Assembly (NCBI RefSeq): GCF_030348945.1
Contig: NZ_JAUCEN010000002.1
Location: forward strand, 310,001-374,000
Direction: 5' to 3'
Length of the DNA: 64,000 nucleotides
From: Peribacillus sp. ACCC06369
Lineage (GTDB): Bacteria; Bacillota; Bacilli; Bacillales; DSM-1321
Shown: one piece after another, positions 37,214 through 47,174 of the stretch
Layout of the letters: each line of letters begins with the position of its first letter
Position numbering within the stretch: the first letter of the stretch is position 1
Position numbers and translations under genes: made by a program
Notes under the pieces: model-generated
The model's input: the letters and a program-made list of their open reading frames with translations, nothing else
What the model was told of the DNA's origin: nothing
Databases searched by the model: none

Positions 37214-37408
37214 ATGAGGCAAATGTGTATTTACTGTTTTAAATGGGCTGACATGGATACGATGACACCACTTTTTGAACAAGGTAGAGAGTTCGTCAAT
37301 TATTATTGCGAAGATTGTGTTACTGCTGTTATGGATAATTTGTTTAAGCTCCCATACAAACATGGTCGTTCCTATACCGATGTATGCGAACAATCAAGAA
37401 CCCACTAG
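37214..37408 (+). CDS. Small Cys-rich (zinc-ribbon-like) protein
   Basis: 64 residues with CIYC near the N-terminus and CEDC about 30 residues later, plausible metal ligands (C-x2-C...C-x2-C). AAGGAGTG is 9 bases before ATG 37214. Family not recognised; a small regulatory or accessory protein is possible. Confidence 0.55.
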   Translation: MRQMCIYCFKWADMDTMTPLFEQGREFVNYYCEDCVTAVMDNLFKLPYKHGRSYTDVCEQSRTH

Positions 37409-38441
37409 CATCAAGCAATGCGTTTTAAAAGGTAAGCGATTGCTCATAAAATGTATAGCTAAAATCATATTTTTTTCAGAAATCCTTCATTTTTTTCAAT
37501 TACCCAATAGTTAGTTGATCAATACTGCAACTTATAACGTATTGTCACCAGCCGATTCTCTTAAATAATTTAAAGCATTACTAGCAATAGCTCGGATAAT
37601 ATCTCCCACTTATTAGAAAGAGCTTGTTGTTGTCGTTATTGGCTATCGAAATGAATTAAATGAACAGCATAACTAGAGGCCATCTCAAACGAGAAGGGCT
37701 TTTTTTGTTCGCGTTTGTCCTCTTCTTAATCATATCGCATTTAAATTAATCTAGTCGAACTCTTACGGAATATTGATATATAGTCTTTTTTTATCTTATT
37801 ACTTTCTTTTTTATTTAAAGATGAATGGGCGACATGGGCAGGAGGTTTAACCCTAGTTATTCTAACCCACTTAAAACAACATGATCATACCGAATGTTAT
37901 TAAGTAGTGCATATGAGTTAGTATATCGAAGTGAGGAAAAATTAAATAGGATGTACATGATTTAATCCTGCTAATTAATGAATTTCGGATTAGATATAAA
38001 CAAATATTTTTGTATACAACAGATGGGTGACTAAATAAAGTTATAGTAATTTGTCTTTAGCTTTAACAATATAGCTTTTTATTTTTTTGTATCAGATTTT
38101 TATCAAAATAAAAAAATTAAAGAAACCAAAGCATTTAAGGGGAAGATTAACCTGTTAAAGGAATTCTATGTTTGTTATACTCTTGACGCTGATGTTAAGT
38201 GGGAGAAAATAAAAAAAGGTTTGAGTATTAAAAAAGAGGATGTTTTACAAGAAGTCTTAAAAAGGATGGAACACTGTGAGTATTTTATTGTAAAAAGTGA
38301 AAGTAAGCATCATATTATCAATACATCTTTAATACGTTATATACGTATTTTTGATGGAAATAAGTGATCTCACTACTGCTTTCTTAGAATATAAGTTATG
38401 GTTGCATTCTCCTAACAGTCTAACTGGGAGGGGATTTTTCT
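37409..38441. other. Mostly non-coding stretch with a headless frame
   Basis: No intact gene. A frame without start codon runs from about 38052 to the TGA at 38365-38367 and looks coding (LLKEFYVCYTLDADVKWEKI; KKEDVLQEVLKRMEHCEYFI), so it is probably a 5'-truncated gene. CAAACGAGAAGGGCTTTTTTTG at 37687-37709 is T-rich but not a convincing hairpin. Confidence 0.4.
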
Positions 38442-38650
38442 ATGGCAAAAAAGGGTAAGCCTCATATACAGAAGAATTAAAGCGGAAAGTTGCTAAAAGT
38501 GATGCGCAAATAGGAATTAAGTAAAGAAATTCCCAAATAATGAGCCATAGAAGGCCAGCGTTGTATTTGGAACCATAAGAAATTTACTAGTGTTAAAGAA
38601 GAAAATGTTTATCTGAAAGCACAGGTGGACTATATGCAGAGAAGGTAAAT
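38442..38650 (+). pseudogene. Fragment of an IS3-type orfA
   Basis: MAKKGK at the start and VKEENVYLKAQVDYMQRR at the end frame a typical IS3 orfA, but stops and frameshifts break the middle, and no orfB follows. Confidence 0.65.
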
Positions 38651-38725
38651 TTGGACACCCAAAAACAGCAAAACAAGCTTCTGTAGCTATTCAGGGTTGG
38701 TTAACACTTTGAAAGGAGTGTAAAG

Positions 38726-39418
38726 ATGAATAAAGAATTAGATGATGGTTTTATTGGGGCATTAATGGTTTCCCTTCAAGACGAAAGGGTCATTGAAAAG
38801 ATAAAAGAAATAGCAGAAGCGGGCTCTTTGAGTCAAATGGGGGAACCTAAGGAGCTACTGAGAGAAAAAGATAAAGAAATTGCAAAACTCCAACAAGAGA
38901 TTGAGTCGAAAAAAGAGGAAATTATTGAGTACCAAAAAATGATCCACCATCTAAATGAGAAAATGGAATCCTATTTTAATGAATTGCAAAAGAGAAGAGC
39001 AGACTATCGGGAAGCAGAAGAACTTTACGACGCTATTCAACGATTATCCGAAACTACTAAAAGTTCCTTAAAAGGAATCTTCAAGGGCAGTTCGGTTCAG
39101 GAGTTTATTGTCTGTGGTGTGCAATATGAGAACATTTCATCTTTGTGGGATTTTATTAAAAACGAGATTATGGAAGGACGAGAGCAGGAAAGAGAGATTT
39201 TGCTCGCCCTTTTTCTGTATTTCTTTCAAGAGTACAGTAAAACATACGATACCCCTTTATATAAAATACAGCAAGTGAAAATGAATGAGGTCTTCAGAGA
39301 AGACTTGTACATAAGAGCCCTCAATAGCAAAATATCCGGGAACATTACGGACATCCTGCTGCCAGGATATATAAGCATTAATGGTAAAACCATTAAAAAA
39401 TCCGTTGTGAGAATCTAG
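38726..39418 (+). CDS. Coiled-coil protein with GrpE-like C-terminus, partner of the Hsp70-like protein
   Basis: 230 residues. Residues about 45-110 form a long coiled coil (LREKDKEIAKLQQEIESKKE); then comes a helical region. The end, DILLPGYISINGKTIKKSVV, lines up with the GrpE beta-wing tail pattern (EVLQKGY-x4-RVIRPAMV). GrpE is the nucleotide-exchange factor of DnaK. Overall length and coil-helix-beta order are GrpE-like, but the central helices are not clearly homologous. AAAGGAG precedes ATG 38726. The Hsp70-like gene follows 37 bases later. A dedicated exchange factor is inference. Confidence 0.7.
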   Translation: MNKELDDGFIGALMVSLQDERVIEKIKEIAEAGSLSQMGEPKELLREKDKEIAKLQQEIESKKEEIIEYQKMIHHLNEKMESYFNELQKRRADYREAEELYDAIQRLSETTKSSLKGIFKGSSVQEFIVCGVQYENISSLWDFIKNEIMEGREQEREILLALFLYFFQEYSKTYDTPLYKIQQVKMNEVFREDLYIRALNSKISGNITDILLPGYISINGKTIKKSVVRI

Positions 39419-39455
39419 CAGCGAAAAAGAGAATGATAATAAAGGAGAAATAACA

Positions 39456-42400
39456 ATGACATCGATTATTATCCCAGAGATTGAAGAAGGGATTGAAAAA
39501 ATCCTTCTTATGCAATGGTATAAACAGCCAGGAGATTATATTACGGTGGGCGAAAGCTTAGCCAAATTCAGCTGTGAGGGCATCGAATTTGACCTCTTTT
39601 CAGAAAAAGAAGGTACCCTTAAAGAATTGCATGTAGCAGAGGACACTATAGTCAAGATTGGTGATCTGATATGTTATTTGGATTCTGGTGAAGCTCTTTC
39701 AGGAGAATTATTAAAGGAAGTTGAAAAGCAAGAAACGATAGAAGATAAAGAGCCCCTTGAGAACGTAACAAGTTTAGCTGAAAAAAATAATATAGACAGT
39801 TCTATTTATTTAATGAATAAGAACGAAGAGCAGGTTCTATTCTCACCTGATTCCCAAACCGTTCCAGTCTCTGCCATTTCAATGACTTATAAAGAAGTGA
39901 GATCTTTAATCAGCCATTTATATCAGAGTGCAGAAGAAACTTTTTTAAAGGAGGAAGCGAGCTTCTTTCAAGAAATTAAAAAGATGCTCCGTTCCAGATG
40001 GGTTTACATGAATAACGGAAATGTTATTTATGATCACAACATTGCAGCTTTATTTCCTTATAGAAAATACTATGAATTAGTGGACGAAGATTTTGACTAC
40101 AAAAAGCATCTGGACGTTTCCGGTTATATAGGTGATGCCATGACACGGGAAGAAGCTGCCAAAAGTTTCAATACAACTGATCACCCTGTATATAAGAAAA
40201 TAATAGCTTTAGATGATTACTCCACGAGTAAAAATCCTTCCATTTCAAGGATATTTGCCAATCAAACGGCTAACTCTTCTAAATCAATAGCGTTTAAATT
40301 CAACGGGTACGACATTCAAAGTTTCGATGTAGTAAATCAAAAAACTAATTTGCTAGGAAAAGGATTTTTCGTTCCTGTTTTCCGTTTAAATGGGGAAAAT
40401 GCCTTTGAAATCAATGATCAAATGGCTCTCCATCTCTGGCTGGAAAACCGATTAGTACCAAGTGGATTAAGCGCAGAACGCCAGAAGGAGTATGATTATT
40501 TGCTGGCATTGTATCAATTAAAGGGTTCAGATCATGAAAGTTTTCTAAAAGAATTGCCATCAATCGCTATCGATTCCAAGACTTTTTATGAGAAGCTTTT
40601 AAACTCTGAAAAAGTAAGAGCCGATATTGATACATATGATGAAAAGATGTTAATGGATCCAAACAGAGGACATTGGGATTTATGGCCTGTCCACTCTGAT
40701 GAAAAACTTTTAACGATAAAACTGAACGAAGAAATAATGGCCAGAAACCCTAAAATGGATATTAGGGAGGACGGCATAGTTGGCATTGATTTTGGAACGA
40801 AAAGTACAGTGGTCGTTCATCAAGAGGAAAGTGATTTTACTCTTCCCATGCGTATTGGGGTTGGCTACCTTAACACGGAAGTACAAGACTGGCATTATGA
40901 AAATCCAACCGTGATTGAATTTATTGATTTAGAACATTTTCTGGAGCTTTATCAAGAAAAAGAAGGAAGACCAGATACAAGGTGGCAGGATGTGACGGTT
41001 TCCCACAATGCTCTAAACAACTTGATGAATGGAAAGAGTGACCATTATTATTCCATATTGAATAATCTAAAGCAGTGGGCTGGAGAAAAGAAAAACGAAC
41101 TCCGATTAAAAGATAAGAGGGGATATGCCGTTGTACTGCGTTCATTTCTGGATTTAACCGATCAGGAAATCAACCCAATAGAGTTATACGCCTACTACCT
41201 CGGTTTGTATATCAATAACCAGAACAATGGAATTTACCTGGACTACACCTTATCTTTCCCGGTGACGTATGAAAAAGAGGTAAGAGAAAAAATTCTAAAG
41301 TGTTTTGAGCGTGGGTTAAAAAAGACGCTTCCTATGCCGATACAGCAGGATGAAGAATTAATGAAAAAGTTTCGTGTCACAGCTGGTGCGAGTGAACCTG
41401 CTGCCTATGCCGTTTGTGCCTTACAGGAATACGGGTTTGAACCGGAAGAGGATGAAAAAACGTACTACGGTGTGTTTGATTTTGGTGGAGGAACGACAGA
41501 TTTTGATTTTGGTATTTGGCGTGAAGCGGGCTTGAGAGAAAGCAGATATGATTATGTCATTGAGCATTTTGCAGCTGGCGGGGACCGTTATTTAGGTGGA
41601 GAGAACCTGCTAGAGCTTTTGGCGTTCCAAGTGTTTAAAAACAATCAAAGAACAATGCGTGAGTTAAATATTCCTTTTACTCTCCCAGCAGAATGTGTGA
41701 AATTTCCTGGAAGTGAAATGCTGATTAATGAGTCACAAGAATCCTATTTAAATACGAAACAATTGGTAGAAAAATTAAGGCCGCTTTGGGAAAGACATGA
41801 ACGGTATGAAGAACAGTTTGGAAAAGGCATGATCCGAGCAGACTTGTTTGACAAAGCCGGCCACGCAAAACTCAATGTGGAACTTTTGATCGATCAAGAT
41901 GAAATGGAACAACTGATTGAGGAAAGAATTGAAAAAGGCATTAAAAATTTCTTTGAGTCATTAAGGCGCGCCTTTACCGGGTCAGAACCGAGCAAAATTA
42001 GTAAAGTAAATATACTGCTTGCGGGTAATTCAAGTAAATCCCCGATCGTTATGAATCTATTTAATAAATGGATTGAAAGGGAAGTACAGAATACTCAAAA
42101 CTGGGGAGAAATGTCTGATAATCTTTTTGAGATTTTCCCACCACTGGGGACAGAAGGTGCTTATTTAAAGCAAGAAGAGAGAAATAGAGTGGTTAACCGA
42201 GATATTTTAACAGCCCCTACAGGAAAAACAGGCGTTGCCTTTGGACTTGTACAAAGCAGAAAGGGCGGAAGTATAAAAGTTATTGACCGCGATTTGGTGA
42301 ATGGTGAATCAAAGTTCAAGTATTTTCTTGGCATCGGGAGAAAAGGGAAATTAAAAACAGTGATTGATCAAGAAGAAGACTATAACATATGGCATCTTTT

Positions 42401-42641
42401 CATTGATGCGTCAGAAGAAGATTTCGAAATTTATTACACAAGCCTGCCTGAAGCTAGTACCAACCAGCTTGATATTAAGCAGGCACAAAGGAAAAAACTT
42501 CGAATTGAGCATGTAGATGATTCAGCTTTTGTTTATATTCGAACATTAAGCCCGACTGTCATTGAATATGTTGTTGCAGACGAAGACTCGATATTAAATG
42601 GGGTCTATTTAAGTGAAACTACTAAAGTGGAATTAAGCTAA
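39456..42641 (+). CDS. Hsp70-like ATPase with N-terminal lipoyl-type domain
   Basis: 1061 residues. Residues 1-80 resemble a lipoyl/biotinyl domain (EEGIEKILLMQWYKQPGDYI; GTLKELHVAEDTIVKIGDLI), but the hairpin that should carry the modified lysine reads SCEGIEF and has none. Residues about 130-430 are unassigned. The actin/Hsp70 ATPase follows: phosphate-1 GIVGIDFGTKSTVVV (about 438), phosphate-2 VFDFGGGTTDFDFG (about 671), adenosine motif ILLAGNSSKSPIV (about 853). A C-terminal beta-rich part replaces a normal substrate domain. AAAGGAG is upstream. Not a DnaK orthologue; most likely a specialised accessory chaperone in a two-gene unit. Confidence 0.85.
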   Translation: MTSIIIPEIEEGIEKILLMQWYKQPGDYITVGESLAKFSCEGIEFDLFSEKEGTLKELHVAEDTIVKIGDLICYLDSGEALSGELLKEVEKQETIEDKEPLENVTSLAEKNNIDSSIYLMNKNEEQVLFSPDSQTVPVSAISMTYKEVRSLISHLYQSAEETFLKEEASFFQEIKKMLRSRWVYMNNGNVIYDHNIAALFPYRKYYELVDEDFDYKKHLDVSGYIGDAMTREEAAKSFNTTDHPVYKKIIALDDYSTSKNPSISRIFANQTANSSKSIAFKFNGYDIQSFDVVNQKTNLLGKGFFVPVFRLNGENAFEINDQMALHLWLENRLVPSGLSAERQKEYDYLLALYQLKGSDHESFLKELPSIAIDSKTFYEKLLNSEKVRADIDTYDEKMLMDPNRGHWDLWPVHSDEKLLTIKLNEEIMARNPKMDIREDGIVGIDFGTKSTVVVHQEESDFTLPMRIGVGYLNTEVQDWHYENPTVIEFIDLEHFLELYQEKEGRPDTRWQDVTVSHNALNNLMNGKSDHYYSILNNLKQWAGEKKNELRLKDKRGYAVVLRSFLDLTDQEINPIELYAYYLGLYINNQNNGIYLDYTLSFPVTYEKEVREKILKCFERGLKKTLPMPIQQDEELMKKFRVTAGASEPAAYAVCALQEYGFEPEEDEKTYYGVFDFGGGTTDFDFGIWREAGLRESRYDYVIEHFAAGGDRYLGGENLLELLAFQVFKNNQRTMRELNIPFTLPAECVKFPGSEMLINESQESYLNTKQLVEKLRPLWERHERYEEQFGKGMIRADLFDKAGHAKLNVELLIDQDEMEQLIEERIEKGIKNFFESLRRAFTGSEPSKISKVNILLAGNSSKSPIVMNLFNKWIEREVQNTQNWGEMSDNLFEIFPPLGTEGAYLKQEERNRVVNRDILTAPTGKTGVAFGLVQSRKGGSIKVIDRDLVNGESKFKYFLGIGRKGKLKTVIDQEEDYNIWHLFIDASEEDFEIYYTSLPEASTNQLDIKQAQRKKLRIEHVDDSAFVYIRTLSPTVIEYVVADEDSILNGVYLSETTKVELS

Positions 42642-42711
42642 TCTTTCGGTTGTGGAATTTAGAAATATATATTAAAAGAAAATTTTTTTTGTGAACACAC
42701 AACAGATTATT

Positions 42712-42762
42712 CAATTGTATGGGCATTTGTGGGTTTGATTGATTCAATTGAATATATCAAGA
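42712..42762 (+). repeat. 51-bp dispersed repeat, copy B
   Basis: Matches 28664-28714 at 46 of 51 positions; mismatches mostly preserve the hydrophobic reading I-V-W-A-F-V-G-L-I-D-S-I-E-Y-I-K. Confidence 0.6.
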
Positions 42763-42875
42763 TGATGCTATGTTTTATTTGAGTGGTATATAAATAGAAG
42801 ATGTCTTCACCTGGTGCATCGGTTAAGGTTTTATGAAAAAAGCCTTGAGTGGAAAATAACTCACTTTTAAGTTAT

Positions 42876-42908
42876 AGGCCTCCCACAGTTTACTGTGGGA
42901 GGCCTTTT
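42876..42908 (+). terminator. Terminator hairpin (repeat family, copy 2)
   Basis: AGGCCTCCCACAGT-TT-ACTGTGGGAGGCCTTTT, a 14-bp perfect stem. Same design as 21833-21865 and 49443-49478. Confidence 0.85.
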
Positions 42909-43039
42909 CATGCTATCGTTATTGTATTTTCATGGTCACCGTTTAATAGCTTCCCGTGGTACTTTAAAATGTTTAAGAAAAAGTTTCATTCCCAACATTT
43001 AATGCTAGAAGCTCATTTGTGTTTTTTTATCCTGAATGT

Positions 43040-44254
43040 TCACTCCTTTGATCCTCCTGATGTTCCATAATCGTTAATGGTTAAGTTTACATCATAGTTT
43101 ATAGTAGTTTCACTAAATCTTTGATCCCAATCTTTTTTGACCTTCTTCCATACTTTGGGGTTCTCGATTCTCAATCGATTTCCGAAGCCAGCAACGTCCA
43201 CTTGGTATTCTTTTTGCATTTTTTCTAATACATTCCCCACCAAGCGTTTCACTTCTTTTTCAGATGATTTTTCTGCTTTTTTTAGAAATTCATTTTTAAA
43301 AGAATCTCCTGAAACTACCCAGTTTTCAGACAGTCTTCCCACTGATTCAATGTTTACATCAAAAGAGATGTTGTCTCCTTTAACTCTAGGTACGATACTG
43401 CTTTTCATGGACTCTATCTCATACACAATCAGCTGACCGGTTTCTTTATCAAAGCTTTTCACTACACCGCCTTTTCCCTTACCTGTTATCCATGTTACGC
43501 CCTCCAGTTCTTCCTCATTCAAAGTACCAGTCATTTTGTGTGTCTTTCCATCGATCACGGCAGCTCCGGCAAATTTGACTTGCCCGTTCACTGATAGTAC
43601 TTTTTGCATCAGAAAACTAGATCCTGATTTGATCTTGCTTTCTACTTTAATATGCGACATAGGAGGCAAAATCCTTGTTGTTCGATATGCATTTTCTACA
43701 ATGCCAGCCAGACGGAACGCTGGAATTTCTCCTGCTTTCTTTGTTTCCAGTGTCTTGCTTGCTCTTCCTTTACTGATGAGCACAAGACAGCTTGGTCTAA
43801 GCTCGCTTTCTCGAAAATTTTGATCAAGTAATTGTTCCAACCTAAACGATCTTGCAAGACCTTCACCGATAACAACCACTTTCATATGGTGAGCGGTTAC
43901 GGGTTGTTCACTTCTCAATGATAATTCACGAACCATTTGATGGAGGGAATCTCCCGTTTCAGAAACATTAACATAAGATTTTTGTTGTGGTCCGGATTGT
44001 TTCGTTGTTGAACTTGCTACTAGTGGAGTGATAAATTGATAGGTTGCAGTAATCAGGTCCTTTTTTGAATAACCCTCCCCTTGTTCGTTTAACTTTTTCT
44101 CGATGGAGGACTGCTTGCCTTTATCGAATGCCAAACCTATACCTAAACTTTGCTCTTCAATTTCATGACTGCTCCAGCATCCTGTAAGGGTTAAGAACAA
44201 AAGAACGGAGAGGGAAATGAAGAGGGGACGTATATTGTTATGTGATTGTTTCAT
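43040..44254 (-). CDS. gerC: Germinant receptor C subunit (Ger(x)C lipoprotein)
   Basis: 404 residues. Lipoprotein signal FISLSVLLFLTLTGC with the lipobox Cys, then SSHEIEEQSLGIGLAFDKG typical of GerAC-family N-termini, and the C-terminal spore-germination domain with FGNRLRIENPKVWKKV and TINYDVNLTINDYGT. Attached to the spore inner membrane as part of a nutrient receptor. Its start overlaps gerB by 17 bases. The specificity (A, B, K or other type) cannot be deduced. Confidence 0.93.
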   Translation of the reverse strand: MKQSHNNIRPLFISLSVLLFLTLTGCWSSHEIEEQSLGIGLAFDKGKQSSIEKKLNEQGEGYSKKDLITATYQFITPLVASSTTKQSGPQQKSYVNVSETGDSLHQMVRELSLRSEQPVTAHHMKVVVIGEGLARSFRLEQLLDQNFRESELRPSCLVLISKGRASKTLETKKAGEIPAFRLAGIVENAYRTTRILPPMSHIKVESKIKSGSSFLMQKVLSVNGQVKFAGAAVIDGKTHKMTGTLNEEELEGVTWITGKGKGGVVKSFDKETGQLIVYEIESMKSSIVPRVKGDNISFDVNIESVGRLSENWVVSGDSFKNEFLKKAEKSSEKEVKRLVGNVLEKMQKEYQVDVAGFGNRLRIENPKVWKKVKKDWDQRFSETTINYDVNLTINDYGTSGGSKE

Positions 44255-45341
44255 ATTTTCCTCCCTTTATTCTTGAGATGATAAGCAGGAGAAGCGGGAG
44301 TAAACCAAATAAAAACAATGCGATATTGCCGACGAAATCTCCTTGTTTAAATAGGTCATTGATATTTTTCGGAATCATAGCAATGATGTAGAGAATTGGA
44401 AGCAAGCCATACATAAATGGGTGAATGCTCTTTTTTGAAAGTTGAGCCAGTCCTAGAGCAGCTGCATAGAATGTTATGGTAAATGTCGCAAATATTTGCA
44501 TGATCCATACCACGAGCAATAAAGATTCAAACCGTTCAAAGATCAAACCGGAGATTTCAAAACTTCGTATAAGATCAAGAGTTGGCCATGTTCTCATGAC
44601 CACTCCATCAATAGATAATGCTCCGACAACCATGACGACCGTTATCACGTAAAAAATTAATGGAATGGAAACTCCAACAAGCATGGCTTTTACTGCTTTT
44701 TTTGGCTGATTCATAAACGGAAGAAGCAGTAACATGATTTCAGGACCTGAAAAAGCGAGAGCCGTTGTTTTTACTCCTTTTAGTACAGGGATGATTCCTT
44801 CTCCTAATACCGGACGCAGATTATCGATCTCAAATATTTTGATGCTCATAAAGGCAACTACCAAAAAAAGGATAACTGTCAAAGGTAATATAATTTCAAA
44901 AAGACGGGCGATCGAGTTAATGCCGCCCAGGATCAGATAAAGACCCACCCACATGAAAATCATGGTAATTGCCCATGTAGGGGTACCCTCCAGAAGTAAA
45001 TACTTTATAACTTCAGCCATTGCACGGAGCTGAAATCCGGAAGTTGTGAGAAAATAACATATTATAACTAAACTGAGTAAACTCCCCACCCATTTTCCTA
45101 CAATTTCATTTATGTATTGATAAAAGGTCTTATCGGGAAACTGTTGGCTTAATTTGACCATGATCACCCCTGCGATTATGGCGATGAACCCGCCTATAAT
45201 AACGCTTATCCATACATCTGGTGTATGTACCTTTTCCGTAGATGATCGGGGTAGGGTGAGTAATCCTGTACCAAGTATAAAGCTGCTGATAATCACAGCT
45301 GTTTGAGGAGTCGTGATTTGATCTTTCGGATTGAGAATCAT
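44238..45341 (-). CDS. gerB: Germinant receptor B subunit (GerAB-type permease)
   Basis: 367 residues, about 10 spans, APC-superfamily spore permease. N-terminus QITTPQTAVIISSFILGTGL, with FSGPEIMLLLLPFMNQP in the middle of the protein. Believed to bind the nutrient germinant. Lies 26 bases downstream of gerA and overlaps gerC. Confidence 0.93.
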   Translation of the reverse strand: MILNPKDQITTPQTAVIISSFILGTGLLTLPRSSTEKVHTPDVWISVIIGGFIAIIAGVIMVKLSQQFPDKTFYQYINEIVGKWVGSLLSLVIICYFLTTSGFQLRAMAEVIKYLLLEGTPTWAITMIFMWVGLYLILGGINSIARLFEIILPLTVILFLVVAFMSIKIFEIDNLRPVLGEGIIPVLKGVKTTALAFSGPEIMLLLLPFMNQPKKAVKAMLVGVSIPLIFYVITVVMVVGALSIDGVVMRTWPTLDLIRSFEISGLIFERFESLLLVVWIMQIFATFTITFYAAALGLAQLSKKSIHPFMYGLLPILYIIAMIPKNINDLFKQGDFVGNIALFLFGLLPLLLLIISRIKGGKYETIT

Positions 45342-45367
45342 TCTTTAACCACCCTTTCACCGATGAG

Positions 45368-46942
45368 TTATCCTTTACGTATGGGGTTTTTTGTATGCAT
45401 CATCTTTGGACGGCGTTTCATCATCATAAGTGGCATGCGAACCATCAGGTCTTTCCATTCACTTAAGCGATAAGGAACGGCTGGACTCATATAAGGTACA
45501 CCAAAGCTTTTTAATTTAACTAAATGGCTGGTCATTAAAAGAAAAAAGAGAATGACCCCGTATAATCCAAATGTAGCAGCACATAGCATTGCGGGAAAAC
45601 GAAGAATCCGTAATGTAATCCCAATACTATAGTGCGGAATTGAAAATGATGAAATAGCAGTTAACGCTACTACAATGACCAAAACAGGGCTAACGATCCC
45701 TGCCTGTACAGCAGCTTCCCCAATGATTAAACCGCCGACAATTCCCATTGCCGGACCGATTGGCTTAGGTAAGCGCAGTCCTGCTTCCCTCAAAATTTCG
45801 ATGGCTATTTCCATGAATAATGCTTCGATTAGTGCCGGAAACGGAACCCCGGACCTGGTTCCGATAATGGATATGGCCAGTTTGGTCGGAATCATCCCTG
45901 AATGAAATGAGATAAAAGCTATATACAAAGACGGTGTAAAAAGAGCCAGAATAGCTGCTAGGTAACGAAGCATACGGATGAATGTGCCAGGAATCCATCT
46001 TTCATAATAATCTTCCGGTGACTGCAACATCATGCTTAAGGTAACCGGAACGATCAAAGCGAATGGCGTCCCATCCAATAAGATGGCCACTCGACCTTCC
46101 ATCAAAGCAGCGATCACTCGATCAGGACGCTCTGTATTCTGTACCTGCGGAAAAGGACTAAGGTAATTATCCTCAATAAGTTGCTCTACATAACCTGATT
46201 CCGGCACACTATCAATATCAATTTTCTTAATTCGGTTTTCTACCTCTTGAACTAATTCGGGATCAACAATATCTTTTATGTAAGCGACAACTAAGTCCTT
46301 TTTTGAACGCTTTCCTACTTGGAATTTTACTAACGATAAATTCTCAATTTCACCACTACCCCTTAAAAAAGATGTATTATCACTCAATGATTCAGTGAAA
46401 CCGACCCGTGGACCTCTGACTAATGCCTCTGATACCGGCTCTTCAATCGTCCTTGTTTTAAGTTTTGTCGTTCCGAGGATTAGGGCATCCACTGATCCCT
46501 CAATTAAAAGAGCGGTAGAACCTGTTAATACTTTTGAAGCTAAATCTTTAATGGAACCAACCTCTTCTATTCCACTAATAGATAACACTTCATTTTTTAT
46601 GAATTCTTTTGAAATGCTTCCTTTGGTGTAAGGAAGGTTCTGTTTATATTCTGCTGAAAAATCAACCATCAATGATGGCATAATATGTTTATCAATGAGG
46701 TCTTTATCCGATAGTCCATCCACAAAAATGATAATTGACCGAATATCGGTTCGCCCTATATTAAATTCTCGAAAATGCACATCCCAATTATGGCCAATTT
46801 CTTGCCTAACCATTTCTAGATTTAAATTAAAATTATCAGTAAACTGACCAGTTGAATCTTGGGAGGTATTTGCTTCTTGATTGTCTTTATCGGTAACTTT
46901 CCCTTTTTTACTAATCTTTGATATCCACTCTTTCATTTTCAT
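45368..46942 (-). CDS. gerA: Germinant receptor A subunit (GerAA family)
   Basis: 524 residues: soluble N-terminal half, then a membrane half with about 5-6 spans. The conserved GerA core is visible ([33 protein letters not shown]; then [20 protein letters not shown] and [20 protein letters not shown]). ATG 46942 follows AAAGGATGAG; it overlaps the stop of the small upstream ORF (TGATG). A subunit of the receptor that triggers spore germination. Confidence 0.94.
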   Translation of the reverse strand: MKMKEWISKISKKGKVTDKDNQEANTSQDSTGQFTDNFNLNLEMVRQEIGHNWDVHFREFNIGRTDIRSIIIFVDGLSDKDLIDKHIMPSLMVDFSAEYKQNLPYTKGSISKEFIKNEVLSISGIEEVGSIKDLASKVLTGSTALLIEGSVDALILGTTKLKTRTIEEPVSEALVRGPRVGFTESLSDNTSFLRGSGEIENLSLVKFQVGKRSKKDLVVAYIKDIVDPELVQEVENRIKKIDIDSVPESGYVEQLIEDNYLSPFPQVQNTERPDRVIAALMEGRVAILLDGTPFALIVPVTLSMMLQSPEDYYERWIPGTFIRMLRYLAAILALFTPSLYIAFISFHSGMIPTKLAISIIGTRSGVPFPALIEALFMEIAIEILREAGLRLPKPIGPAMGIVGGLIIGEAAVQAGIVSPVLVIVVALTAISSFSIPHYSIGITLRILRFPAMLCAATFGLYGVILFFLLMTSHLVKLKSFGVPYMSPAVPYRLSEWKDLMVRMPLMMMKRRPKMMHTKNPIRKG

Positions 46943-47067
46943 CACTCATCCTTTGAGTTACGAAGCCTATAAAATAATTTGGCAATCAAAAACGGAATAA
47001 AAAACACTATAAAAGCTTGTATAAAAACCTGCCATTCTGGAAGGTAGGAAACAATCGTTTTCCACAT
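46942..47067 (-). CDS. Small membrane protein leading the ger operon
   Basis: 41 residues from ATG 47067 (43 from the ATG at 47073) to a TGA overlapping the gerA start. It reads [20 protein letters not shown] then [15 protein letters not shown], mostly membrane, with a charged tail RNSKDE. AGGGTG lies 6 bases before ATG 47067. Some ger operons carry a small D subunit with two spans; this is shorter, so kinship is uncertain. Confidence 0.65.
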   Translation of the reverse strand: MWKTIVSYLPEWQVFIQAFIVFFIPFLIAKLFYRLRNSKDE

Positions 47068-47144
47068 TTTCATCACCCTATACTTGCCTAATATCAGCAG
47101 CTAAAATCTGTGAAATCTTCTGCAAAATTCCTTTATTTCTCAAA

Positions 47145-47174
47145 TAGTATTATTATCTTCTACGTTTCTTATGC
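47145..47174 (-). promoter_or_regulatory. Sigma-G-like promoter of the ger operon
   Basis: On the minus strand GCATA (-35, plus 47170-47174), 18 bases, then AATACTA (-10, plus 47145-47151). This fits the sigma-G consensus gyATR-N18-cATACtA closely. It stands about 75 bases before the small ORF and implies forespore expression, as for other ger operons. Confidence 0.7.

Larger units (their letters stand above)
42642..43039. other. Intergenic stretch between the Hsp70-like gene and ger operon
   Basis: Holds the second copy of the 51-bp repeat (42712-42762) and the hairpin at 42876-42908. Nothing else seen. Confidence 0.5.

Noticed and set aside
39456..39700. N-terminal domain of the Hsp70-like protein as a functional lipoyl or biotin carrier
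   Set aside because: The hairpin position that should carry the modified lysine reads SCEGIEF, with no Lys, so it can at most be a structural relic.
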